In this document: piece after piece, positions 1 through 7,973 of the stretch | Position numbering within the stretch: position 1 is the first letter of the stretch | How the letters are laid out: every line of letters begins with the position of its first letter | Source of the DNA: Acidimicrobiaceae bacterium | GTDB lineage: Bacteria; Actinomycetota; Acidimicrobiia; Acidimicrobiales; RAAP-2 | Length of the DNA: 54,132 nt | Reading direction: 5' to 3' | Assembly: GCA_003138855.1 (NCBI GenBank) | Contig: PLHF01000043.1 | Coordinates: 1 to 54,132 of the forward strand | Position numbers and translations under genes: made by a program | Notes under the pieces: model-generated | The model's database searches: none | What the model was told of the DNA's origin: nothing | What the model saw: the letters and a program-made list of their open reading frames with translations, nothing else

Positions 1-2
1 GG

Positions 3-137
3 CAGCCCCATCTCGAAGAGGCCTACTGGTTCGGGGAGGGTGTGCTCCCACTGCTGAAGCGCGAGGGCCTGGTGGCCGAGGGCGACGCGTGCCGGCCCGA
101 GGCACCCGTCGTCGTCGCCCCTTCCCGGGCGATCTGA
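3..137 (+). CDS. LLM-class flavin-dependent oxidoreductase, C-terminal fragment (partial)
   Basis: This open frame enters from the left edge of the window and stops at 135-137, so only the last 44 residues are visible. The segment EEAYWFGEGVLPLLKREGL resembles the C-terminal helix of bacterial luciferase-like (NtaA/SsuD type) monooxygenases, which use reduced FMN or F420 and oxygen on small organic substrates. No catalytic part is present, so the substrate cannot be judged. The assignment rests on this short tail only. It ends 46 nt before the convergent YjbQ-family gene. Confidence 0.5.
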   Translation, partial: QPHLEEAYWFGEGVLPLLKREGLVAEGDACRPEAPVVVAPSRAI

Positions 138-183
138 CCGAACCGTCGACCGGGCAGCTCCCGGTGTTCCGTCGGGCCGCGGG

Positions 184-585
184 CTACCCGGCCAGAAAGC
201 TGAACCGGACCTGCCGGTGCGGGTTGTCGACGTTGGTGTCCACCAGCACCACGCTCTGCCAGGTCCCGAGTTGGGGCCTCCCGCCGAGGACCGGAACGGT
301 GAGCGACGGGCTCACCAGGGCAGGGACCACATGGTCGGCGCCGTGCCCCTCGGCGCCGTGCCGATGGCGATAGCGGTCGTCACGGGGGAGCAGGCGGGCC
401 AGCACCTCTGCCAGATCCCGCTCGGAGCCCGATCCCACCTCGATCAACGCCAGTCCGGCCGTGGCATGGGGGGCGAACACGTTGACCAGGCCGTCGCCGC
501 GACCTGCACAGAACCGTCCGAGCTCTGCGGTGAGGTCGACGATCGTCAGGCCGCTCGTGTCGACGGATACCAGTGCTGTTTCCAT
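184..585 (-). CDS. YjbQ (UPF0047) family protein
   Basis: This is a 133-residue protein, the usual length for the compact YjbQ/UPF0047 beta-fold family. Family signatures are visible: APHATAGL near residue 39, the GHGADH histidine motif in the middle, and LGTWQSVVLVD near the C-terminus. Some members have weak thiamine-phosphate synthase activity, but the physiological role of the family is not settled, and nothing in the context here decides it. The ATG start at 585 faces tag across a 62-nt divergent gap. The end is convergent with the partial oxidoreductase. Confidence 0.85.
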   Translation of the reverse strand: METALVSVDTSGLTIVDLTAELGRFCAGRGDGLVNVFAPHATAGLALIEVGSGSERDLAEVLARLLPRDDRYRHRHGAEGHGADHVVPALVSPSLTVPVLGGRPQLGTWQSVVLVDTNVDNPHRQVRFSFLAG

Positions 586-647
586 TCCCCATCATCGCGC
601 CAGGACACCCGGCCACCCGACCGCACCGATGGTAGATTCAGGCGGTC

Positions 648-1301
648 ATGGTCCGCGGTGAGCCACCCGACGGTTCCCGGTGCCCGTGGGCCGAGAGCTC
701 CGAGGCCATGCGCCGTTACCACGACGGGGAGTGGGGAGTCCCCTCACACGACGACGGGTACCTCTTCGAGATGCTGGTCCTCGAGGGCGCGCAGGCGGGG
801 CTCTCCTGGTCGACGATCGTGGCGAAGCGCGAGCACTACCGCCGGGTGATGGACGGCTTCGACGCCGGCCGCGTCGCCGGGTACGGCGAGGACAAGGTGT
901 CGGAGCTGTTGGACGATCCCGGCATCGTCCGCAACCGGCTGAAGGTCCGGGGAGCGGTGACCAATGCACGCGCGTTCCTCTCCGTTCGCGAGGAGCACGG
1001 GTCGTTCGCCGAGTACCTGTGGGCGTGGGTCGACCACGCGCCGATCGTCAACCGCCCGCGATCGTCGGCGGAACTGCCCACGCGCACCGAACTGTCGGAT
1101 CGGGTCAGCAGGGACCTCAAGCGACGGGGGTTCTCCTTCGTCGGGTCGACCATCGTGCACAGCTATCTGGAAGCGGTCGGACTGGTGGACGACCACCTGG
1201 TCAACTGCCCGTTCAAGCAGGGCGGCCAGGGAGGGCCGGGGGCGGTCCGTGGGATCGCGGTCGTGCCGGTGGTCGCGCCGTCGGGGAGGTCGTCGACGTG
1301 A
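648..1301 (+). CDS. tag: DNA-3-methyladenine glycosylase I
   Basis: This 217-residue cytoplasmic base-excision-repair enzyme removes 3-methyladenine from alkylated DNA. The Tag family pattern is clear: an N-terminal RCPWAESSEAMRRYHDGEWG, then LEGAQAGLSW, then the C-terminal VDDHLVNCPF. The Cys and His in the first segment and the His and Cys in the last match the four zinc ligands known for this family. The length is slightly over that of E. coli Tag because of a glycine- and serine-rich tail. The stop codon overlaps the GTG start of the SIS-domain gene (GTGA at 1298-1301), so the two are probably co-translated, although their functions look unrelated. Confidence 0.93.
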   Translation: MVRGEPPDGSRCPWAESSEAMRRYHDGEWGVPSHDDGYLFEMLVLEGAQAGLSWSTIVAKREHYRRVMDGFDAGRVAGYGEDKVSELLDDPGIVRNRLKVRGAVTNARAFLSVREEHGSFAEYLWAWVDHAPIVNRPRSSAELPTRTELSDRVSRDLKRRGFSFVGSTIVHSYLEAVGLVDDHLVNCPFKQGGQGGPGAVRGIAVVPVVAPSGRSST

Positions 1302-2350
1302 GCGCTCCCGGGACGTCGTCGGTGCTCGAACAGGAGATCCGATCCCAGTCGTCGATGCTCGAGGGGCGCGGACCGGCCGGCGCCGAGGCGGCGGCGCGGG
1401 CGGTCGCCCGCTTCCGGGCCGAGGGCGCGGAGCACCTGTTGGTGGCGGCCCGGGGAAGCTCCGACAATGCGGCCCGATTCGGCCAGTACCTGTTGGCCGA
1501 CCGCCTCCGGCTCCTCGTTTCGCTGGCCGCTCCGAGCGCCTTCGCCCGCCCGGAGCGGGCACCCCGGCTGGGGCACATGGGGGTGATCGGGCTCTCCCAG
1601 TCCGGCCAGTCGCCCGACATCGTCTCGGTCCTGGAGGCCGCCCGTGCCCAGGACCGCCCGACCGTGGCCGTGACCAACGACGAAGGGTCGCCGTTGGCAC
1701 TGGCCGCCGATGTGATCGTCCCGCTGGCCGCCGGCGAGGAGCGGTCGGTCGCCGCGACCAAGACCTACCTGGCATCCCTGGTGGCCTTCGTCGAACTGGC
1801 CGATGCCTATGACCCGGGTGGCGTGGTCCCGTGGGCGACCCGGTTGCCTGCGCTGGTGCACGAGACCGTAGAGCGGGCGTTCGCCGCCGGTGACGCCAGC
1901 GGGATGCTGGCCGCGGCCCCGTCGCTGTCGGTGGTGGGCCGGGGTCTCGGCTACTCGGCGGCCATGGAGGCTGCACTGAAGATGCGCGAGGTGAATGGCA
2001 TCCTCGCCGAGGGGTGGGCAGCTCCGGACCTGCTCCACGGGCCGATCGCCGGACTGCAGGGTCACCGTGCCGTGCTGCTCATCACCACCCCGGACTTCCC
2101 ACCCGCCTACTGGCGCGGGATCGCCGAGCTGGTGTTGGCGCGGACGGCCGACCTGGTCGTGATCAGCGACGACCGGGGTCTCAGCGCGTTGGGTCGGTTC
2201 GGCATCCCCCTCCCGAGCGGGCCGGCACCATGGATCTCCTCGACATTGGCCGCGGTGGCCGCCCAGGCCCTTGCCGTCATGACCGGGCGACACCTCGGCA
2301 TCGACGTCGATCGGCCCGACGGGCTGATGAAGGTCACCCGCACCCGGTAG
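1298..2350 (+). CDS. SIS-domain sugar-phosphate protein (GlmS C-terminal / NagB-II-like)
   Basis: This 350-residue protein is built of two SIS (sugar isomerase) domains and has no glutaminase domain. First-domain motifs are ARGSSDNAARFGQYLL, GLSQSGQSPDIV and ERSVAATKTY. The second domain carries AALKMREVNGILAEGW followed by LLHGPIAGL, the arrangement in the isomerase half of GlmS and in SIS-type glucosamine-6-phosphate deaminases. FrlB-type deglycases share the fold. The expected chemistry is deamination or isomerisation of an amino-sugar phosphate; the exact substrate is an inference. The start is the GTG at 1298, which overlaps the tag stop; upstream reading in this frame is antiparallel to real coding sequence. 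It is convergent with the sarcosine-oxidase-family gene and may serve the same catabolic locus. Confidence 0.85.
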   Translation: MSAPGTSSVLEQEIRSQSSMLEGRGPAGAEAAARAVARFRAEGAEHLLVAARGSSDNAARFGQYLLADRLRLLVSLAAPSAFARPERAPRLGHMGVIGLSQSGQSPDIVSVLEAARAQDRPTVAVTNDEGSPLALAADVIVPLAAGEERSVAATKTYLASLVAFVELADAYDPGGVVPWATRLPALVHETVERAFAAGDASGMLAAAPSLSVVGRGLGYSAAMEAALKMREVNGILAEGWAAPDLLHGPIAGLQGHRAVLLITTPDFPPAYWRGIAELVLARTADLVVISDDRGLSALGRFGIPLPSGPAPWISSTLAAVAAQALAVMTGRHLGIDVDRPDGLMKVTRTR

Positions 2351-2351
2351 T

Positions 2352-2382
2352 GCCACGAGCCGGGCCCGGTCCGGCCCGTGGC
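2352..2382. terminator. Bidirectional hairpin between convergent genes
   Basis: The 39-nt gap between the SIS gene and the convergent oxidase gene holds a near-perfect dyad. The left arm starts at 2352 (GCCACG) and the right arm ends at 2382 (CGTGGC). About 13 pairs form with one A-C mismatch and one G-T pair, and the loop is very small. No T-run follows on either strand, so it may be a GC-hairpin terminator or an RNA-end stabiliser. Confidence 0.5.
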
Positions 2383-2388
2383 CGGAGG

Positions 2389-3360
2389 TCAGGCCACGGG
2401 TGCGGGGTCGAAACGTCGGGGATCGAAGAGGGAGATGTCCAGGGCGGTCGAGCCGTGGGTGGCGAGATCGGCGACGATCTCTCCGATCACCGGCACGAAC
2501 TTGAAGCCGTGCCCGGAAAAGCCCGCCGCCACGGTCACCCGTCCATCGGTGCCGGCGACGCTCCCCACCACGAAGTTCCGATCGGGCGTCACGGTGTACA
2601 TGCAGGCCGTGCCGGACAGCCAGTGGTCGGCCAGGCCGGGCAGCCGGTCAGCCGCGAACCTGGCCGGATCGCCGCCCGGGGCGAACCAGTGGACCAGGTG
2701 GCGCTCCACCACCAGGGGAAGGCCGTGGTCGGCGAGGACACGCGTCGACCACGGGCCGGCACAGACCACCAGGCGACCGGCGTCGAACCCTGCTGTGCCG
2801 GTGTGCACCCGCACGCCGGTCGCGGTCAGCTCCCACCCCTGTACGTCGGTGCGGAAGTGGAGCGCCGCGCCCGCGGCGGCCGCCAGGTCGAGATGATCGG
2901 CGATGGTGCGTTCCGGGACCACGAAGCCGGCGGCGGGCTCGTGGACGGCCACTTCGTCGGGCCGCAGTCGGAAGGCGGGATGGCGACGCATGACCTCGTC
3001 GGCGTCGAGGAGCCGGTGGGGGAGCCCCCACTGCTCGGCACTTGCCAGTGTCCCGGTGACCACGGCGCCGTCCCTCGGCCCGAGCATCAGCCCTCCGGTC
3101 CGCTGCAGTGCAGGCGATCCGGTGAGCGACCCGAGCTCGTCCCAGAGCTCATAGGCCCGCACGAGCAGGGGGACGTAGCGGGGATCCTCGTAGTAGGCCT
3201 GGCGGACCAGGCGGGTCGATCCGTGGCTGGAGCCCCGATCGTGGACGGGATCGAACTGCTCGAAGCCGACCACTCGTTGGCCGCGCCGGGCCAGGTGCCA
3301 GGCTGCCGCAGACCCCATGCCCCCGAGCCCGATGACGGCGACGTCGTAGGTCGTGCTCAC
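2389..3360 (-). CDS. Monomeric sarcosine oxidase / N-methyltryptophan oxidase family flavoprotein with internal deletion
   Basis: This 323-residue FAD oxidoreductase begins with a dinucleotide-binding motif (VIGLGGMGSAAAWHLA, residues 9-24). It keeps SSHGSTRLVR (residues 44-53, matching MSOX Arg49 and Arg52), the flavin-linking cysteine in ACMYT (Cys253, equivalent to MSOX Cys315) and AAGFSGHGFKF with Lys287 (MSOX Lys348). The family is usually about 370-390 residues. Here the spacing from Arg53 to Cys253 is about 63 residues shorter than in MSOX. The missing block, near residue 240, is the one that should carry the equivalents of Tyr254, Lys265 (oxygen activation) and His269. The frame stays open. 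The GTG start at 3360 overlaps the stop of the upstream glycosidase-like gene by 4 nt. It is the last gene of the operon. Confidence 0.8.
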   Translation of the reverse strand: MSTTYDVAVIGLGGMGSAAAWHLARRGQRVVGFEQFDPVHDRGSSHGSTRLVRQAYYEDPRYVPLLVRAYELWDELGSLTGSPALQRTGGLMLGPRDGAVVTGTLASAEQWGLPHRLLDADEVMRRHPAFRLRPDEVAVHEPAAGFVVPERTIADHLDLAAAAGAALHFRTDVQGWELTATGVRVHTGTAGFDAGRLVVCAGPWSTRVLADHGLPLVVERHLVHWFAPGGDPARFAADRLPGLADHWLSGTACMYTVTPDRNFVVGSVAGTDGRVTVAAGFSGHGFKFVPVIGEIVADLATHGSTALDISLFDPRRFDPAPVA

Positions 3361-5303
3361 GGGAGCGACGGGGGTACACCCGGCGGTTCGTCCCAGCGCC
3401 GCCGTCCGGTCAGGTGCTCCCACGCGGCCCAGGAGAGCAGGCCGGCCATACTGGCCATGGCCGCCCCGGTGCGGACGATGCCCGTGTCGGCGTCCCACGA
3501 CTCGCAGGCCAGGCCCCGGTCCATCGGCGTGGCGATCAGCTGCTCGAGGGGGTCCCCGTCGCAGGCATCGTGGTCGAGGAGCCGGTTGGCCAGGTCGAAT
3601 CCCGACGGAAAGGGGAAGTGGGGGGCGCCCGCTCCGGCGAACCGCCCCTCGTAGTGGTATCTGTTCACGTCGTGGAGCCATGCCCGCGTCGCCTGCTGGA
3701 CGGGGTCGCCAACGCTCCCGACCCCCCAGTAGGGGAGGGTGCGCAGGCTCAGCGGTGGCTCGTCACGCTGCTCGAGGTTGCCCTCCGCGTCGCAGGCCCA
3801 GGCCCAGCTGTCGCCTTGTGGCCCGTGGATGATGAGCCGCTCCGCCATGGCCGCTCGGATGGCGGCGGCGTGGCGGCGGTGATCGGCGGCCATCTGCTGT
3901 GCGGCGAACCCGCCGCCCGGTCCGCCCCGGTCGCCCTCCATCTGCTCGGTCAACCCGGCCAGGGCGTCGAAGGCCGCGGCCACCAGGGCGTTGCCGGTGG
4001 TCACGTAGGGAAATTCGGTGGGGTCGTCCGTCGGCAGGAGGAAGGTCCCGTAGAGGTCGCAGTCGGGGTGGCGCCACGGTTCGACCATCGTCCCGAACCG
4101 TCCGAGGGCAGCGAGGACGGCCCGCTCGTCGAGGACCGAACGGTCCCCGGTGGCCAGAACGTAGCGCCCGACGGCGAGGATGGGCGCCGCTGCCTGGTCG
4201 AGCTCGAATCCCGGGTAGAGCGAGGTTCCGTTGAGGTACAGGGCATGTCCGGCCACCCTCGGGCCGGCGGCCGCCAGGGAGGCGACGAGCACCTCCCTGG
4301 CCCGGGCGGGGTCGGTGAGGAGGAGTGCGGGGAAGGACCAACAGTAGGCATCGCGGCTCCAGAAGGCGGCCGACACGTAGTAATGCGGGCTCCGGGAGGT
4401 CACCATCACCGGTGCCCCCGTGTCCAGGCAGTTCCCCTGGGCGAAGAAGTAGTTGAAGAAGAGGTTGGTGTTGATGCGGTCGTCCAGCTCCGGCCGGGTG
4501 TCGCCGACGGGCAGCGCGTGATCCGACAGCCATGCGACGGTGGAGTCCCACAGGGCGTCGAACCCGCGCCGCCGGAGGTGGAGCGACGTGGTGGCTGCCC
4601 CGTCCCGTTCGGTGGCCACGCCGATGTAGAGGTCGCAGGTCAGGGTGGCGCCCGGTGCCACGGTCTCTGTCCGCAGTGCGGCCCACCGGGGGGTCGGGCT
4701 TCCCGTGGCCAGCTCCACGCCGTCTCCGCCCCGCCAGGCGATGGCCAGCAGCGGGAGGCCTGCGGTCAGCGAGACGACCCGGCTCCCGGTCCACGGGTCG
4801 TCGTCGGCGCGCACCTCGCCCTGGATCGGCTTGGCGCGGAGGTGGGTCAGCGAACTCGCCCCCCAGCGGCCCGACCACCCGAGCACCACCTCGGCCGGGC
4901 CGCCGGCCTGGCCCGTGTAGGCCAGCCGCATCACCACCCCTCGCTCGTCGACAGGGGGGCAGTACCAGCCCTCGAGGACGCCGGACGGGCAGGCACAGGT
5001 GAAGTGGGGCAGCCAGTGGCCCTCGCGTTGCCACTGCAGGGCCCGGAGTGGGACGGTCTCGCCGTCGACGACCAGCACCGGTTGGATCAGGCGACGCCTG
5101 CGGGAGCGCCCTCTCGCCTCGACCAGTCCCAGTGCGCGCTCGACCAGGGCACCGAGCGAGTGGACCGAGCCGTCCTCCTCGCTGATCTCCGAGAGCGAGA
5201 CCCACAGGTTCCCGGTCGGGAGGAAGCGCGGATGCTCCGAGATCTCGGGGGCATTGGTGGCCAGGCTCGCAGCAGTGCCACCGGTGCGGTCGGTGCCGGT
5301 CAT
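3357..5303 (-). CDS. (alpha/alpha)6-barrel glycosidase-like protein, GH125-like
   Basis: This 648-residue protein has no signal peptide, so it is probably cytoplasmic. The first roughly 270 residues look like a beta-rich domain. The remainder is helical and resembles six-hairpin glycosidases: it contains FWSRDAYCWSFPALLL (Asp318) and GLACESWDADTG (Glu601). These positions resemble the acid and base pair of GH125-type alpha-mannosidases, where the residues lie in SRD and ES motifs. I cannot place it in a named family, and the substrate is unknown. The ATG at 5303 overlaps the stop of the upstream amidohydrolase gene (ATGA), and its own stop overlaps the next GTG. It therefore sits in the middle of a tightly coupled catabolic operon. 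Confidence 0.6.
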   Translation of the reverse strand: MTGTDRTGGTAASLATNAPEISEHPRFLPTGNLWVSLSEISEEDGSVHSLGALVERALGLVEARGRSRRRRLIQPVLVVDGETVPLRALQWQREGHWLPHFTCACPSGVLEGWYCPPVDERGVVMRLAYTGQAGGPAEVVLGWSGRWGASSLTHLRAKPIQGEVRADDDPWTGSRVVSLTAGLPLLAIAWRGGDGVELATGSPTPRWAALRTETVAPGATLTCDLYIGVATERDGAATTSLHLRRRGFDALWDSTVAWLSDHALPVGDTRPELDDRINTNLFFNYFFAQGNCLDTGAPVMVTSRSPHYYVSAAFWSRDAYCWSFPALLLTDPARAREVLVASLAAAGPRVAGHALYLNGTSLYPGFELDQAAAPILAVGRYVLATGDRSVLDERAVLAALGRFGTMVEPWRHPDCDLYGTFLLPTDDPTEFPYVTTGNALVAAAFDALAGLTEQMEGDRGGPGGGFAAQQMAADHRRHAAAIRAAMAERLIIHGPQGDSWAWACDAEGNLEQRDEPPLSLRTLPYWGVGSVGDPVQQATRAWLHDVNRYHYEGRFAGAGAPHFPFPSGFDLANRLLDHDACDGDPLEQLIATPMDRGLACESWDADTGIVRTGAAMASMAGLLSWAAWEHLTGRRRWDEPPGVPPSLP

Positions 5304-6289
5304 GCCGGCGGCACCCCGAGGCCGACCAGGCGCGCCGCGTTGGCGGCGAACACCAGGTGCCGGTCGCCCTCGGAGAGGCCCAACCGGTCCACGATGTCCA
5401 CCTGCTCGTCGTAGTACGCCCGCACCAGCCCGCGCGGGAAGTGGGCGGAGTCGGAGCCGAAGAGGACCCGCTCGGGCCCGATCGTGTCCAGAAACTTGGT
5501 GAACAGATCGACGAGGGTGAGCGGGTAGGGCATCCAGCGGATCCACTCGTTGTTGCCGGAGGTGTCGACGAGCACGTTCCGGCAGGCCCACACCAGTTGC
5601 AGCAGTTCGCCGGGGTGGCTGCAGCCGAAGTGGGGAACCACGAAGGGCACCTCGGGAAACGCCTTGGCCACCCGGTGCAGCCGGAGCGGGCTGATGTTCA
5701 CGTGGTCGGCCACGCCACCGCCTCCGTCGAGCGTGCCGAAGTGGACGAGCACCGGGATGCCCAGGTCCTCTGCAGCCTGCCACACCGGGTCGAGGGACTC
5801 GTCGTCGATGGGGCCGTCCAGAGCCGGTGCCAGCACCTTGTAGCCGCGCAGCCCGTCCTCGGTGACCGCCCGCCCCAGTTCGGCCGCGGCATCCTGGCCG
5901 AACGGGTCGTGATGGGCGAACCCGAGCATGCGCGGGTGGTCGGCGATGGCCCGGGCCAGCACCCGGTTGCCTCCGCCGGTCACGAACACCACCGCCTCGA
6001 GCTGTGCCGCTTCGATCTCATCTGACCACCGGGCCGCCTGCACCTCGGCGGGAGGCTCGGCGTCTTCGGGGAAGGGGAACGAGTAGGCCGACCACCACTG
6101 CTCCTGATACCAGCGCCAGTTCTCCTTCAGGATGGCCACCTTCCGGTCTCCGTAGCGCTGCCGGTAGCGCTCCTCCGCTGCCGGCGGATGCTCGTCGGCA
6201 ACCGGAAGGTGGGCGTGGAAGTCGATGATGGGAAACCCCCAGCGACTGGTGCGCATCCCGTCTGTCGGCGTGGGCTCAGCCATGGTCAT
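5300..6289 (-). CDS. Amidohydrolase-related (Amidohydro_2) family protein
   Basis: This metal-dependent TIM-barrel hydrolase has about 329 residues. The metal-binding HxH lies in IIDFHAHLP near the N-terminus, followed by VPHFGCSHPGELLQL with a conserved histidine and FGSDSAHFPRG with the catalytic aspartate near the C-terminus. This layout is typical of the PF04909 group, which hydrolyses or decarboxylates cyclic amides and aromatic acids. The substrate is unknown. ATG codons at 6310, 6289 and 6283 are all possible; 6289 and 6283 give small overlaps with the upstream gene, and the conserved domain begins well downstream of all three. The neighbouring genes suggest a role in breaking down the compound imported by the adjacent transporter. 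Confidence 0.8.
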   Translation of the reverse strand: MTMAEPTPTDGMRTSRWGFPIIDFHAHLPVADEHPPAAEERYRQRYGDRKVAILKENWRWYQEQWWSAYSFPFPEDAEPPAEVQAARWSDEIEAAQLEAVVFVTGGGNRVLARAIADHPRMLGFAHHDPFGQDAAAELGRAVTEDGLRGYKVLAPALDGPIDDESLDPVWQAAEDLGIPVLVHFGTLDGGGGVADHVNISPLRLHRVAKAFPEVPFVVPHFGCSHPGELLQLVWACRNVLVDTSGNNEWIRWMPYPLTLVDLFTKFLDTIGPERVLFGSDSAHFPRGLVRAYYDEQVDIVDRLGLSEGDRHLVFAANAARLVGLGVPPA

Positions 6290-7973
6290 CAGGTCCCGTC
6301 GGCCCGGCACCGGCAGGTGGCGGCGCCCCGGCGAAGAGCGCCGAGGGATCGTGCACGGCCTGGCCCCCCACCAGGGTGGCCACCACGTCGATGGCGCCGA
6401 TCCGGCCCGGGTCGACCGTTGTCGGATCGTCGCCCAGGACGACCAGGTCGGCGAGGCGCCGGGCGGCGATCACCCCGACATCATGCTCGGCATGGGTCGC
6501 CCGGGCCCCGCCGGCCGTGTAGAACTCCAGGGCCTCGGACGGGGACAGGCGCTCGTCGGGGCCGAAGACGTTCCCCTCAGAGGTCGTGCGCTCGACCATG
6601 GCCTGGATCCCCCGGAGTGGCGAGCCGGCGACCACCGGGCGATCGGAGCTGCCGACGACCGGGACGCCGGCGGCCACCAGGCTCCGCATCCGGAAGAAGT
6701 TCCCGACGTCCCGGTATTGGGCCAAGAGGTCGAGGAGGGCGTCACCGAAGTCGGTGATGAAGAGCGGCTGGAGCACGACGCTCATGCCCATCCGGGCCAG
6801 GCGCCCCACCTGGTCGTCGCGGATCACCACGCCGTGCTCGATGCGGTGCCGTGAGGGGACCCCGGCCCGGGCCGGAAACGGCCCCCCGTCCGCGGCCTCC
6901 TCGAGCGCATCGAGCACCAGGTCGAGTGCGGCGTCCCCGATGGCGTGCGCCGCCACCTGCCACCCGGCCCGGTGGGCATCGATGATGGAGCGGCGAAGGA
7001 CGGCCGGGTCGTTGTCGAACACTCCCTCGATCTCGCCGCCCGGACCGGTGGTGGCCGCGGTGCCCCCGAGCCCCGATCCGTCCACCCAGACCTTCATGGC
7101 CCCGAGCGACAGCCAGGGGTCGCCGAACCCGGTGCGGGCACCGAGGTCCAGGCCGCTGACGATGCGGTCGTCCCCGTGGCCGGCCAGCGGGTGGAACAGC
7201 TGGTCGTGGGCCATCAGGTGGGCCCGGGCGCGTAGTCGCCCGGTCTCCCGGGCCAGCTGGTAGGCCGCCAACTCGACCGGGGAGTGGTCGATGCCCGGGC
7301 AACCGATCCCTGCGTCGGTGAAGCTGGTGATCCCCTCCGCCAGGTACTGCGAGGTGGCACGGTCGATCGCCGCCGCCAACTCCTCGATCGACGAGGGGCC
7401 GACATGGTCCTTCACCACATCCATGGCCGATTCCAGCAGGAGGCCGGTGGGACGGCCCGCAGAGTCCACCGCCACCTCTCCGCGTCCGCCCTGCCCGAGG
7501 GCGCCGGAGATGCCCACCGCATCGAGCACGGCGCTGCTCACCACGCAGGAGTGTCCAGACAGGTGGGTCAACCACACGGGCCGCCCACCGCCGGCCCGGT
7601 CGAGCTCCTCGCGGTGCGGGTACTGGTCGGGGGGAAGTCCGTTGCCGAACCCGAAGCCGATGACCCACTCCTCGGGCTCCAGACCCTCGGCGTAGGAGGC
7701 CACGGCATCGAGGGTGGCGTCGATCCCGTGGAGCTCGCCCAGCCCCAGGTGGGCCAGTCCCATGCCGAACGAGGTCGTGTGGCAGTGGGCGTCGTGGAAG
7801 CCGGGGGCGACGGTGGCCCCGTCGAGATCGACCACGGCCGACGCGGTGTGCCCGTCCAGGTCGTCGTCGACACCGGTGATACGGCCGTTCCAGATCCCGA
7901 GCGACGTGGCCCGGGGGCGTCGCCCGTCCACGGTGAGGATGCGGGCATTGCGGACGAGGAGGTCGAGCTTCAT
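6276..7973 (-). CDS. Amidohydrolase family 3 (YtcJ-like)
   Basis: This 565-residue amidohydrolase starts with the small beta-sandwich segment typical of the family (LLVRNARILTVDG). It continues with the metal motif APGFHDAHCHT and later carries VAAHAIGDAALD and SSDRPV, as in YtcJ-like amidohydrolase_3 proteins. Such enzymes hydrolyse exocyclic or N-acyl amide bonds, and many are annotated only generically. No signal peptide is seen. The ATG at 7973 overlaps the stop of the ATPase gene by 4 nt (ATGA). Being coupled to an oligopeptide-type ABC transporter and a second amidohydrolase, it probably acts on the imported substrate. Confidence 0.85.
   Translation of the reverse strand: MKLDLLVRNARILTVDGRRPRATSLGIWNGRITGVDDDLDGHTASAVVDLDGATVAPGFHDAHCHTTSFGMGLAHLGLGELHGIDATLDAVASYAEGLEPEEWVIGFGFGNGLPPDQYPHREELDRAGGGRPVWLTHLSGHSCVVSSAVLDAVGISGALGQGGRGEVAVDSAGRPTGLLLESAMDVVKDHVGPSSIEELAAAIDRATSQYLAEGITSFTDAGIGCPGIDHSPVELAAYQLARETGRLRARAHLMAHDQLFHPLAGHGDDRIVSGLDLGARTGFGDPWLSLGAMKVWVDGSGLGGTAATTGPGGEIEGVFDNDPAVLRRSIIDAHRAGWQVAAHAIGDAALDLVLDALEEAADGGPFPARAGVPSRHRIEHGVVIRDDQVGRLARMGMSVVLQPLFITDFGDALLDLLAQYRDVGNFFRMRSLVAAGVPVVGSSDRPVVAGSPLRGIQAMVERTTSEGNVFGPDERLSPSEALEFYTAGGARATHAEHDVGVIAARRLADLVVLGDDPTTVDPGRIGAIDVVATLVGGQAVHDPSALFAGAPPPAGAGPTGPDDHG

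Noticed and set aside
680..1297. Long N-terminal extension of the SIS-domain protein
   Set aside because: This part overlaps tag in another frame and has Arg/Gly-rich shadow composition; the GTG at 1298 is the sensible start.
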